From Phoronis australis (taxonomy: Eukaryota; Phoronida; Phoronidae): a stretch of DNA of 64,000 nucleotides. The notes below the pieces were generated by a model. It saw only the letters and a list, made by a program, of their open reading frames with translations, did not search any database and was not told the origin of the DNA. Location of the stretch: NCBI GenBank assembly GCA_002633005.1, contig NMRA01000160.1:1-64000 (forward strand), written 5' to 3'. This document shows positions 61,801 to 64,000 of the stretch, in pieces. Within the stretch, counting starts at the first letter, position 1; the number at the start of each line of letters is the position of its first letter. The position numbers were made by a program, and so were the translations under genes.

Positions 61801-62746
61801 TAGGTACAACATGGCTTGCAGATATGCAGACAACAGACATGTTAAATTAATAATATTTGGATCATCCATCCAATGCTATGTTTTTATATATTTATTTAAT
61901 TTTTTCTACACTTAATAACAGCGATTGGTTGACTTATCTTTGAGATTCATGGTTGAGACGTATTATTAAATTTTAAATTTTCTTGAACCAGCTGTCAGCT
62001 TCAAGAGACAAAGTTAAGGTTTCAGATGAATATGTGATGTGAAGCTGTGCCATGTGCCTACTATCAGTAAAGTACACACATATTGTACAGGGTCTGGTCA
62101 AAATCACACTGCCAAGGTTTCCATGGGATTGTACTGTAAATTTACTTAAATTTGAAAAAATAATGTCCAGAATTGTAATTTTTTTTCATTTTCAATTGCT
62201 CATTCTATTGCCAAAAATGTTCATAATTTAATCATTTGTTTGTTGGTGACAGACGTACTGTATCAAATTTTCAAAATGATGAAGTGAAATTGTCTTCTTC
62301 TTTACTGTTGCTAAAAATTTTAATAAGATAAGATGTGCTTGTTTTGCCATATTGTGTTCTAAATGGAATACTTGTGAATTTATTGTCTCTGCGCTATTGT
62401 GAACACTCTCTCAAAGGTTTGAACACAACTTAACATTTCTGCTCTAATATATATATTATAGACGTTGTAGTGGAGGTGAAAAGAGACTTTGGATCCTTCG
62501 GTACTGTGCGGGTCAATTACACGACCCTAACTAGGAACCAGTACTTTGCTTATCTCCCTGGTAATGTCGAGAGAGCAAACGCCACTGACTTTGTCTCGAC
62601 GCACGGCTCTCTCATTTTCTCCAGTGGGGAGAGAACGAAGACTTTCAACGTCACTATCATAGACGACGACATTGCGGAAACGGACGAAACCGTGTTTGCG
62701 ATTCTCACTGGCCTGGATCTCATTCAGGGCTCTCAGATTAGAGGAG
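13618..62746 (+). CDS. ADGRV1: Adhesion GPCR V1 (VLGR1) orthologue, 5' portion of gene
   Basis: Thirty-four exons with GT-AG junctions and matching phases encode 2058 codons, with no stop across the joins: 13618-13800, 15030-15105 (or 16768-16843), 17327-17508, 17921-18013, 18229-18339, 18663-18785, 19290-19697, 20139-20283, 20767-20996, 21861-21978, 22190-22336, 22781-22929, 23228-23366, 23855-24069, 25880-26068, 26897-27047, 28068-28264, 30025-30148, 31499-31762, 33101-33230, 34149-34372, 34866-35080, 35757-35901, 36892-37100, 37872-38143, 38629-38843, 39803-40041, 40748-41008, 42267-42404, 57509-57679, 58708-58809, 59560-59763, 61683-61803, 62462-62746. The order is signal peptide, about ten Calx-beta domains, an eleventh split by a LamG-like domain at about residues 1320-1485, then about four more Calx-beta. 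This arrangement, including the LamG position, is diagnostic of ADGRV1. The vertebrate protein is a giant cell-surface receptor forming ankle links of hair-cell stereocilia and the periciliary complex of photoreceptors. Calx-beta domains bind Ca2+ through acidic DDxxPE-type loops, seen repeatedly here. The 3' half of the gene is outside the window. Confidence 0.93.
15030..15105 (+). CDS. ADGRV1: ADGRV1 coding exon 2, copy A: Calx-beta 1 middle
   Basis: Bounded by an acceptor (cttcttgtag) and a donor (gtaagacg), phase 0 to phase 1, residues 62-87. It carries the strand VLEADITANGGNDF followed by LGDSQVAKF. It has a near-copy at 16768-16843. Because both are phase 0 to 1, including both would shift the frame; a transcript should use one. 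Confidence 0.75.
15379..15538 (+). pseudogene. Partial duplicate of ADGRV1 coding exon 1
   Basis: Identical to 13641-13800 but missing the start codon, the first residues of the signal peptide and the upstream acceptor. It follows the N at 15377. The donor is intact, but there is no way to enter the exon. Most likely an assembly duplicate. Confidence 0.8.
16768..16843 (+). CDS. ADGRV1: ADGRV1 coding exon 2, copy B
   Basis: Same splice sites and phases as copy A. Six of 76 bases differ and five change the protein: LGDSQVAKF in A becomes NGNSQVADF in B. Copy B reads more like a usual Calx-beta loop (acidic D before the strand). Either the second allele in an unmerged assembly or a true alternative exon. 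Confidence 0.75.
17327..17508 (+). CDS. ADGRV1: ADGRV1 coding exon 3: Calx-beta 1 C-terminal part
   Basis: Phase 1 to 0, residues 87-147. It contains the Ca2+-loop motif TDDSIPEDAETFRLQV, then the closing strand VSVTIPANDNAFGVFSF, whose NDNAFGVFSF is the standard linker into the next Calx-beta. Confidence 0.92.
17921..18013 (+). CDS. ADGRV1: ADGRV1 coding exon 4: Calx-beta 2 start
   Basis: Phase 0 to 0, residues 148-178. VEVKEGDTVTLTIDREFG and FGNVTLSYQ are the first two strand pairs of a Calx-beta domain, including the typical R.....G.FG.V turn. Confidence 0.9.
18229..18339 (+). CDS. ADGRV1: ADGRV1 coding exon 5: Calx-beta 2 middle
   Basis: Phase 0 to 0, residues 179-215. DISPSAGGQVVFLAGD gives the usual G.V.F..G strand; the exon ends at LNDQ, just before the VPE motif carried on the next exon. 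Confidence 0.9.
18663..18785 (+). CDS. ADGRV1: ADGRV1 coding exon 6: Calx-beta 2 end
   Basis: Phase 0 to 0, residues 216-256. VPENDESYTVSLSVTSGAG completes the acidic loop (NDQ|VPENDE); IDIMITKNDAPLRFV closes the domain and leads into Calx-beta 3. Confidence 0.9.
19290..19697 (+). CDS. ADGRV1: ADGRV1 coding exon 7: complete Calx-beta 3 in one exon
   Basis: The longest exon here, 136 codons, phase 0 to 0, residues 257-392. It holds a whole Calx-beta: YQVEEGASDSQVTISVSR, a long Gly-rich loop, VVVNYRVTPGTAVKDQDY, the ADNIPEIGETFTIELYDP calcium loop, and the linker LANDDENGVLSL. The neighbouring domains are each split over two or three exons. Confidence 0.93.
20139..20283 (+). CDS. ADGRV1: ADGRV1 coding exon 8: Calx-beta 4 start
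   Basis: Phase 0 to 1, residues 393-441. VNEDTTTQTSYFHVVRSSGT and FGDVSVQWRLV are the first strands, with the Trp typical of the V.V.W position in ADGRV1 Calx-beta repeats. Confidence 0.92.
20767..20996 (+). CDS. ADGRV1: ADGRV1 coding exon 9: Calx-beta 4 end
   Basis: Phase 1 to 0, residues 441-517. QDSVPEPAELFKLMLLP is the acidic loop; LILEDSDNAYGQVVLSQD is the linker, where the usual ND is replaced by SDNAYG. The exon ends at a gtaatt donor, weaker than its neighbours. Confidence 0.9.
21861..21978 (+). CDS. ADGRV1: ADGRV1 coding exon 10: Calx-beta 5 start
   Basis: Phase 0 to 1, residues 518-556. RHLEISIERLQGTFEDITV is recognisable as the first strands of a Calx-beta. The poly-pyrimidine tract and cag acceptor at 21841-21860 are strong. 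Confidence 0.88.
22190..22336 (+). CDS. ADGRV1: ADGRV1 coding exon 11: degenerate second half of Calx-beta 5
   Basis: Phase 1 to 1, residues 557-605. The strand order of a Calx-beta is kept, but the acidic DD..PE loop is replaced by EIFNGAFLSVGAQFTVTL, so this domain has probably lost its calcium site. Confidence 0.85.
22781..22929 (+). CDS. ADGRV1: ADGRV1 coding exon 12: linker and start of Calx-beta 6
   Basis: Phase 1 to 0, residues 606-655. TTSVIVTADAANGEIGFEST is the closing strand and linker of Calx-beta 5 (ANGEIGF in place of NDN.YG.F). TVVVDEPDGTPKQ opens the next domain. Confidence 0.87.
23228..23366 (+). CDS. ADGRV1: ADGRV1 coding exon 13: Calx-beta 6 middle
   Basis: Phase 0 to 1, residues 656-701. 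VTLTLTREGTNGQAFVFWEL is the strand pair with the conserved Trp; SSGTVLMNSG gives the G.V.F-like strand. Confidence 0.88.
23855..24069 (+). CDS. ADGRV1: ADGRV1 coding exon 14: Calx-beta 6 end
   Basis: Phase 1 to 0, residues 702-773. The calcium loop is LPDDTPETDEEMTITLI; VKIVIRENDNPGGTFQF is the closing strand and linker into Calx-beta 7. Confidence 0.92.
24070..25879. other. ADGRV1 intron with a single-N join at 25547
   Basis: No exon or clear repeat is visible. The lone N at 25547 is a third assembly join; unlike those at 4919 and 15377, I see no duplicated flank next to it. Confidence 0.6.
25880..26068 (+). CDS. ADGRV1: ADGRV1 coding exon 15: Calx-beta 7 start
   Basis: Phase 0 to 0, residues 774-836. 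EEGQAVEMSVVRSGG opens the domain, GVLEFLPGETVKKKTIMA is the middle strand, and the exon ends within the acidic loop at QDDNVPE. Confidence 0.92.
26897..27047 (+). CDS. ADGRV1: ADGRV1 coding exon 16: Calx-beta 7 end
   Basis: Phase 0 to 1, residues 837-886. It resumes the loop as LTESFTLMI and closes with INITVLPSNDPYGVLTF, a canonical NDPYG linker. Confidence 0.91.
28068..28264 (+). CDS. ADGRV1: ADGRV1 coding exon 17: Calx-beta 8 start
   Basis: Phase 1 to 0, residues 887-952. VTAVLRLFRQRGTFGTVTV and WVVTPSTSRDVTP give the first strands; GTVIFGNGDREKNIEV is the middle strand; the exon ends at TPDQ just before the LPE on the next exon. Confidence 0.92.
28692..28868 (+). repeat. Dispersed repeat R3, copy 1
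   Basis: Shares a core (atagtgca..aagc.tag, agtttcatatg.at, gccaaatttggacat) with 36565-36705, 57370-57440 and, inverted, 46955-47075 and 59838-59945. A small interspersed element without coding potential. Confidence 0.7.
29449..30012 (-). mobile_element. LINE reverse-transcriptase 3' fragment (zf-RVT)
   Basis: A minus-strand frame of about 167 residues from 29952, open further upstream to about 30010, carries KIKWFEIRLTHRILSTNTFL and the zinc-binding motif CTFCKKEPEDLIHLYWSC (C-x2-C-x7-H-x4-C). This is the C-terminal zf-RVT region of L1/Tx1-like LINE polymerase proteins. The endonuclease and reverse-transcriptase core are absent, so it is a 5'-truncated dead copy. Its 5' break lies about 12 bases from the acceptor of ADGRV1 exon 18. 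Confidence 0.85.
30025..30148 (+). CDS. ADGRV1: ADGRV1 coding exon 18: Calx-beta 8 end
   Basis: Phase 0 to 1, residues 953-993. LPENAETFYVNLTTVTGGA completes the acidic loop; YTVATVVVKKNDDAIYF is the closing strand and linker. The acceptor (ttttttatcctag) directly follows a LINE fragment. Confidence 0.92.
30285..30560 (-). repeat. Dispersed repeat R5, copy 1
   Basis: Its segment at about 30366-30410 is the reverse complement of the unit at 41147-41236, and ccagaaccaa...gcc(c/t)aacat is shared with 41391-41430 and partly with 33544. Confidence 0.5.
30735..31290 (+). repeat. Dispersed repeat R4, long copy
   Basis: Begins gcgcccacatatttatatgt, runs through a CCGT-rich block at about 30778-30830, and contains three spaced (c/a)TAGTGGC motifs (about 30853, 31137, 31251). 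A shorter related block lies at 7865. Overlapping frames here are chance frames in the CCGT block. Confidence 0.55.
31499..31762 (+). CDS. ADGRV1: ADGRV1 coding exon 19: most of Calx-beta 9
   Basis: Phase 1 to 1, residues 994-1081. VKVSESNDATLTVVRNGDAS, VYYSTIDGSATAQDRDYMAV, LIQFAVGETERNISITT and the calcium loop QDNVPETDEIFMVQLF make a near-complete, textbook Calx-beta. Confidence 0.94.
33101..33230 (+). CDS. ADGRV1: ADGRV1 coding exon 20: Calx-beta 9 end, linker
   Basis: Phase 1 to 2, residues 1082-1124. ISATVVIMANDDANGVFSF is the closing strand and linker; VQSTDEGVPTNFE opens Calx-beta 10. One of two phase-2 exon ends in the gene. Confidence 0.9.
33420..33620 (+). repeat. Dispersed repeat R5, degraded copy
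   Basis: Shares gctcatctc(g/t).gtg.att followed by ttttttgaaaa, and ccagaaccaac, with 41219-41400. Confidence 0.4.
34149..34372 (+). CDS. ADGRV1: ADGRV1 coding exon 21: Calx-beta 10
   Basis: Phase 2 to 1, residues 1125-1199. VIRERGRFGVVNVYWELLDN, ENKDFAHSTGFITFQDGV and the acidic loop AKDSEPEYAETFVLRLFNIS. Confidence 0.93.
34866..35080 (+). CDS. ADGRV1: ADGRV1 coding exon 22: Calx-beta 10 end, Calx-beta 11 start
   Basis: Phase 1 to 0, residues 1200-1271. TSTLVVKENDDPYGVFAF closes domain 10. LANFTIERMMGLFGQVE begins domain 11, which is completed only after the LamG-like insertion. Confidence 0.92.
35757..35901 (+). CDS. ADGRV1: ADGRV1 coding exon 23: Calx-beta 11 first half
   Basis: Phase 0 to 1, residues 1272-1319. 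VLWEVFSDAIAGTLPSMMDL continues the Trp-bearing strand; a Gly/Ser-rich stretch (SGSIVSGGGREGTNT) then leads into the inserted domain. Confidence 0.87.
36565..36705 (+). repeat. Dispersed repeat R3, copy 2
   Basis: Aligns over about 130 bases with 28735-28860, same orientation. Confidence 0.65.
36812..36875. repeat. 32-bp perfect tandem duplication just before an exon
   Basis: Two exact copies (36812-36843, 36844-36875), ending 16 bases before the acceptor of coding exon 24. Confidence 0.95.
36892..37100 (+). CDS. ADGRV1: ADGRV1 coding exon 24: LamG/pentraxin-like domain, N half
   Basis: Phase 1 to 0, residues 1320-1389. IESGFSLSARVSIPHSTNGF then VVAKTNEQGSVVYYGLKV and TTQLEFHYAT follow the F.....V......G.....K....G...Y.L pattern of concanavalin-like LamG folds. 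The donor is gttagt. Confidence 0.92.
37872..38143 (+). CDS. ADGRV1: ADGRV1 coding exon 25: LamG-like domain, C half
   Basis: Phase 0 to 2, residues 1390-1479. GGRWYHLLVTVDGGFITLYL-DGK and GNGQFTGRMQDVRVFSRKL are hallmark LamG strands (W..l.v..dg....ly.dG, G.i.dv.v..r.L). This domain occurs in the same place in vertebrate ADGRV1. Confidence 0.95.
38629..38843 (+). CDS. ADGRV1: ADGRV1 coding exon 26: second half of Calx-beta 11
   Basis: Phase 2 to 1, residues 1480-1551. VTPVSGYLTYGPGAQYGNV and SKQDTEVEGNEVFSVKLISA are the back half of a Calx-beta with no front half next to it, so it completes the one begun on exons 22-23 across the LamG insertion. Donor gtaggg is weaker than average. Confidence 0.9.
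39803..40041 (+). CDS. ADGRV1: ADGRV1 coding exon 27: Calx-beta 12 start, Cys pair, RGD
   Basis: Phase 1 to 0, residues 1552-1631. KSDNANGLFGFKGQC is the linker; two cysteines 15 residues apart (GQC...IRC) are a feature I associate with this repeat in vertebrate ADGRV1. An RGD tripeptide (39910-39918) sits in the next loop. MEDFSNYSGQLVFKNGD is the middle strand. Confidence 0.93.
40748..41008 (+). CDS. ADGRV1: ADGRV1 coding exon 28: Calx-beta 12 end
   Basis: Phase 0 to 0, residues 1632-1718. FRVKNDDLPELIEKFTVRLV is the calcium loop; after a longer than usual Ser/Thr-rich loop, ISIEQNDYPYGLLQFSDK closes the domain. Confidence 0.93.
41147..41326 (+). repeat. Dispersed repeat R5, 90-bp tandem pair
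   Basis: Two 90-bp units (41147-41236, 41237-41326), nearly identical, containing tttgaaaagctgtacaaagt and gctcatctctagtgaa. The 3' continuation to about 41460 matches other R5 copies. Confidence 0.8.
42267..42404 (+). CDS. ADGRV1: ADGRV1 coding exon 29: Calx-beta 13 first half
   Basis: Phase 0 to 0, residues 1719-1764. VRVAEESGTARLLVVRAQG, VSIEWRTVDDVAKSAGKTP and PDFI. The sequence breaks exactly inside the DFI|..GTL.F motif, which resumes on the exon at 57509, so the intervening 15.1 kb is one intron. Confidence 0.92.
42405..46184. other. ADGRV1 giant intron, proximal part
   Basis: Apart from a short tandem repeat at 43388-43455, no exon, RNA gene or clear element is supported on either strand. 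Confidence 0.5.
43388..43455. repeat. 23-bp tandem repeat, three copies
   Basis: Unit ccttgggctattgggcatct plus gta: two exact copies (43388-43433) and a third with three changes. Confidence 0.92.
46185..46190 (-). terminator. Possible polyadenylation signal of nested lectin gene
   Basis: AATAAA on the minus strand, about 480 bases after the lectin stop codon. It is the nearest canonical hexamer I noticed; use is unproven. Confidence 0.3.
46669..46922 (-). CDS. Lectin exon 2: C-terminal half of CTLD
   Basis: Encodes residues 192-275, from ELRDVESWWLGG to the stop after FICEVDAFPRNL. It contains the carbohydrate/Ca2+ ligands (EPD, WND) and three of the six domain cysteines. Confidence 0.9.
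46669..49796 (-). CDS. Secreted C-type lectin, nested antisense in ADGRV1 intron
   Basis: Two exons (49223-49796 and 46669-46922, minus strand) join CCA G|AG in phase 1 across a GT-AG intron (donor gtaaca, acceptor cttccacag) to give 275 residues. Residues 1-22 are a signal peptide (MKMKTLILQAIVVLQLNYIV...). Residues about 75-105 (CVNSILRKVQIQILQELYQI) form a likely trimerising coiled coil. Residues 134-266 are a long-form C-type lectin domain with Cys 134, 147, 164, 241, 257 and 266, a WWLGG core, EPD at 235-237 and WND at 252-254. EPD plus WND indicates a Ca2+-dependent sugar site, intermediate between mannose-type EPN and galactose-type QPD. No membrane anchor follows the domain, so it should be secreted, for example as a humoral or mucosal lectin. 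The ATG at 49796 is the first in frame; an in-frame ATG at 49790 is possible. Confidence 0.9.
46955..47075 (-). repeat. Dispersed repeat R3, copy 3 (inverted)
   Basis: The reverse complement aligns to 28720-28840. It begins about 30 bases inside the lectin intron, next to the acceptor of lectin exon 2. Confidence 0.6.
48775..49103 (+). repeat. Dispersed repeat R1, copy 1
   Basis: About 320 bases align with 60838-61152 in the same orientation at high identity (caaataggtgacctttgcac, actggacatgatt, gtgtttctaactaatt). It lies within the lectin intron. Confidence 0.88.
49223..49796 (-). CDS. Lectin exon 1: signal peptide, stalk, CTLD N-terminal half
   Basis: Encodes residues 1-191 and the first base of codon 192. 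The open frame continues 17 codons into the intron before a stop, so an unspliced product would lack the sugar-binding half. FNNWVSCYRFSTFNDTWSSA and HCLAQGGHLVFIET are the standard CTLD strand and helix motifs. Confidence 0.9.
49912..49919 (-). promoter_or_regulatory. TATA box of nested lectin gene
   Basis: CCCCTATAAAAG on the minus strand, about 116 bases upstream of the lectin ATG. A start about 30 bases downstream would leave a 5' leader of roughly 90 bases. It supports an independent promoter for the lectin inside the ADGRV1 intron. Confidence 0.6.
49930..50950. other. Region upstream of the lectin promoter
   Basis: No gene is supported. A cttcgatgttaac/gaagcttcgg-type motif recurs several times (about 50200-50220, 50520-50560, 50590-50680), perhaps a degraded local repeat. 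Confidence 0.35.
50951..52355. mobile_element. 1.4-kb TIR element, non-autonomous DNA transposon
   Basis: Terminal inverted repeats of 27 bp (50951-50977 and 52329-52355) match at all but one site, containing CCGTATTCGCCGTAATAACC. Just inside both ends, ataagcgccccc appears in direct orientation. The interior is CpG-rich with no transposase frame. No target-site duplication is obvious. Confidence 0.75.
52988..53362. repeat. Local duplicated segment, two diverged copies
   Basis: aaagttaac.g.gatttttt followed by gtcc.gtctg.ttttc at 52996-53040 recurs at 53296-53340. Confidence 0.6.
53601..53872. repeat. 135-bp tandem duplication
   Basis: Units 53601-53735 and 53736-53872 share gtgaagaatttcttc-like starts and aaaatctcaccaa; an older third copy is visible from about 53410. 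Confidence 0.75.
54949..55072. repeat. About 65-bp tandem pair
   Basis: gagtat.actgtttatctgtc and ggtactgaa are repeated with a period of about 62-65 bases. Confidence 0.7.
56982..57304. repeat. 179-bp tandem duplication
   Basis: gcctcaggtttgtctatgtt and aatgacatca.c.gacc occur in both 56982-57127 and 57161-57304, with moderate divergence. Confidence 0.8.
57370..57440 (+). repeat. Dispersed repeat R3, partial copy
   Basis: The block tgagatatg.tgttcc and agccaaatttggacat matches the 3' part of the R3 copy at 28800-28860. Confidence 0.55.
57509..57679 (+). CDS. ADGRV1: ADGRV1 coding exon 30: Calx-beta 13 second half
   Basis: Phase 0 to 0, residues 1765-1821. NDGGTLEFSENERYKFISV continues DFI from exon 29; KDNSIPEDDKSFFVELHNPT is a complete calcium loop; IRVIIE closes. 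Confidence 0.93.
58138..58192. repeat. (GTA/GCA)n trinucleotide microsatellite
   Basis: About 55 bp of imperfect GTA and GCA repeats in an ADGRV1 intron. Confidence 0.92.
58708..58809 (+). CDS. ADGRV1: ADGRV1 coding exon 31: Calx-beta 14 start
   Basis: Phase 0 to 0, residues 1822-1855. NSDDAYGVFSFADNSLTVSG is the linker and first strand. The last 25 bases and the gtaagttg donor are copied several times in the following intron. Confidence 0.9.
58785..59325. repeat. Array of copies of an exon end and its splice donor
   Basis: The exon-31 end (ttgtacaacactgttgatct plus tact) with gtaagttgtctgt recurs with donors at 58810 (true), 58856 (intact), 58905 (mutated to at), 58951 (gtaagttc) and 59275 (gtgagttc), plus a sixth end without donor near 59320. 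The unit is about 46-49 bp. Confidence 0.85.
59560..59763 (+). CDS. ADGRV1: ADGRV1 coding exon 32: Calx-beta 14 main part
   Basis: Phase 0 to 0, residues 1856-1923. VERTGGLIGSVTVYWRVVDD, GNVTFTNGQTTATIELKV and GETIPELDETFTITITNVS carry the middle strands and acidic loop. Confidence 0.93.
59838..59945 (-). repeat. Dispersed repeat R3, copy 5 (inverted)
   Basis: The reverse complement shares acagtgcatgaa..a.agta and agatatgatgttcc.aa with the other copies. Confidence 0.55.
60838..61152 (+). repeat. Dispersed repeat R1, copy 2
   Basis: Aligns with 48775-49103. It is separated by about 55 bases from R2 copy 2. Confidence 0.88.
61209..61472 (+). repeat. Dispersed repeat R2, copy 2
   Basis: Aligns with 7188-7398, with an insertion of about 50 bases between the two conserved blocks. 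Confidence 0.8.
61683..61803 (+). CDS. ADGRV1: ADGRV1 coding exon 33: Calx-beta 14 end, linker
   Basis: Phase 0 to 1, residues 1924-1963. SSSFRIDANDDPYGMFYIPS is the closing strand and NDDPYG linker; FKTPEGSL opens Calx-beta 15. Confidence 0.91.
62462..62746 (+). CDS. ADGRV1: ADGRV1 coding exon 34: Calx-beta 15
   Basis: Phase 1 to 1, residues 1964-2058. VVVEVKRDFGSFGTVRVNYT, a long loop with an NAT glycosylation site, GSLIFSSGERTKTFNVTI, and the loop DDDIAETDETVFAILTGL. The closing strand must be on a later exon. Confidence 0.93.
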
Positions 62747-62799
62747 GTACGTTATTTTGATAACTTGCAGTGAATATTCGGAGTTCTCGCTATGAACAA

Positions 62800-62869
62800 A
62801 CATTCACTGCAAGTACAACGAACATTCATTGCAAGTGCAATGAATGTTCGTTGTACTTGCAGTGAATGT
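62800..62869. repeat. Perfect 34-bp hairpin in intron
   Basis: 62800-62833 and 62836-62869 are exact reverse complements with a 2-base loop, starting 53 bases after the exon-34 donor. Confidence 0.95.
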
Positions 62870-64000
62870 TGGTTGTGGTTGTAATGAATACTCAGTGTGT
62901 TCCATGCATATGGAAAAGGTAGAAATTTTGGAAAATTACAAAAATAGTTTTCATGCGTGAAAAACGACATTGAAATCAACAATGAAAAACAAACTCAAAT
63001 CTTACAAGTCTCGTTATCATTTCTTGATTTTCGTTACGTTTGCTTCTTGATGCATTTGTTTTATGTCCCAAAATAACTGCAGTAAAGTAAAAAAAATACC
63101 GTGGATAGCTCTTGGAATATGAAAGTAACATGAGAGGGGACCATGAAGTGATCTCTTCTAAATGTTAACTGTCTCAGCAGAGGTGGACTTAATACGAATA
63201 AATTTCACAATTTATTACAGGCTCTTCATCCAGCAGTAAGTTTAAATTTTAGATTAACCTGTAGCGGTGCAGCCATGCATTGAGACAGACAAACTTCGAG
63301 TCGTACAACAGGGCCTACAGTCTAAGCTCGGTTCTCGAAAACAAATCAAAAATTGCCTTTCACGCTAGTTGAGTAAACATGGAAATTTGTACTCAAATCA
63401 TGCACCGTGATTGGTTAAATTTCGAGTCTGAGTCAATTCTGAGATCAAAGATTAGACCTGGGTCAGAACCACTGAGTCATCTGCTCGAATCTTACGTTCA
63501 CGCAAAAAGTCATTCATTCGAATGGAAATCATTGCGTGCCTGATTTTTTGTTCAAACAATTGTGCAGTTTATATGACGTATGCTTTTTTGTGTACGTGAG
63601 ATTCAATGTCTGTAGCTAATGATTCAGTCGTTAGGCATGGGATTCGAAATTCATAACTATGATTGGCTGGTACTCTTATTAAGGTGCCGTCTATTTACTG
63701 TATGTTTAATTGTTAACATTTTCACAGCTTCAGTCTGCATGTCACTCACTAGTAGACAAATAAATGGTAGAACTTATATCAACTAATTTATGTAACAACC
63801 TCTTGTGATTTCCAAGTTTCTATACGGATAAAATAACATTACAAAAACTGCGACTGACTTTTCTAATGTCGTTCTGCACACGAGCACGCTTTCCAGACCT
63901 TAGAAGCAGACACATTGTTGAAAAATACTTTAAAATGCAACCGGACAAAGTTCCCAGGTCACCAAACAGCAATCAAGGTCATCAAAATGAGAAAACCTCG
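62870..64000. other. ADGRV1 intron running off the window
   Basis: No further Calx-beta exon is visible. One 15-base stretch with splice-like borders is listed separately. Confidence 0.5.
63221..63235 (+). CDS. ADGRV1: Candidate 15-base microexon
   Basis: Acceptor aatttattacag and donor gtaagttt bracket 15 bases that keep phase 1 to 1 and would insert Gly followed by four Ser. Splice sites are good, but length and position are the only evidence. Confidence 0.25.

Overview
This is eukaryotic genomic DNA, AT-rich, with GC-richer exons joined by GT-AG introns and many decayed interspersed repeats. The gene content and repeats suggest a marine invertebrate deuterostome (lancelet, hemichordate or echinoderm type), but I cannot name the species. 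Three single-N joins (4919, 15377, 25547) mark a draft assembly. Near-identical sequence repeats across two of them, as expected when heterozygous contig ends are left unmerged. Layout: (1) 1-3000 holds two phase-compatible exons of an unidentified + strand gene. The second exon (1980-2911) is interrupted by a 720-bp long-inverted-repeat transposon flanked by a perfect 8-bp target-site duplication. (2) 3000-13617 is non-coding: a CpG-rich stretch, tandem and inverted repeats, microsatellites and dispersed repeats. (3) 13618-62746 is the 5' part of the orthologue of ADGRV1 (VLGR1/GPR98/MASS1), the very large adhesion GPCR of ankle links and the Usher 2 complex. I placed 34 coding exons on the + strand with consistent splice phases, giving 2058 codons. 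They encode a signal peptide, about fifteen Calx-beta domains, and a LamG/pentraxin-like domain that interrupts the eleventh Calx-beta. The rest of the receptor (more Calx-beta, EPTP/EAR repeats, GAIN/GPS and 7TM) must lie beyond the right edge. (4) A 15.1-kb intron of ADGRV1 (42405-57508) contains, on the opposite strand, a complete two-exon gene for a secreted C-type lectin of 275 residues, with its own TATA box. How it fits together: exons are confined to short GC-rich islands. The introns carry repeat families present in several copies here, a LINE 3' fragment next to one splice acceptor, a CpG-rich terminal-inverted-repeat element, a perfect 34-bp hairpin, and a tandem array that copies an exon end together with its splice donor. 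No tRNA, rRNA or CRISPR was seen.
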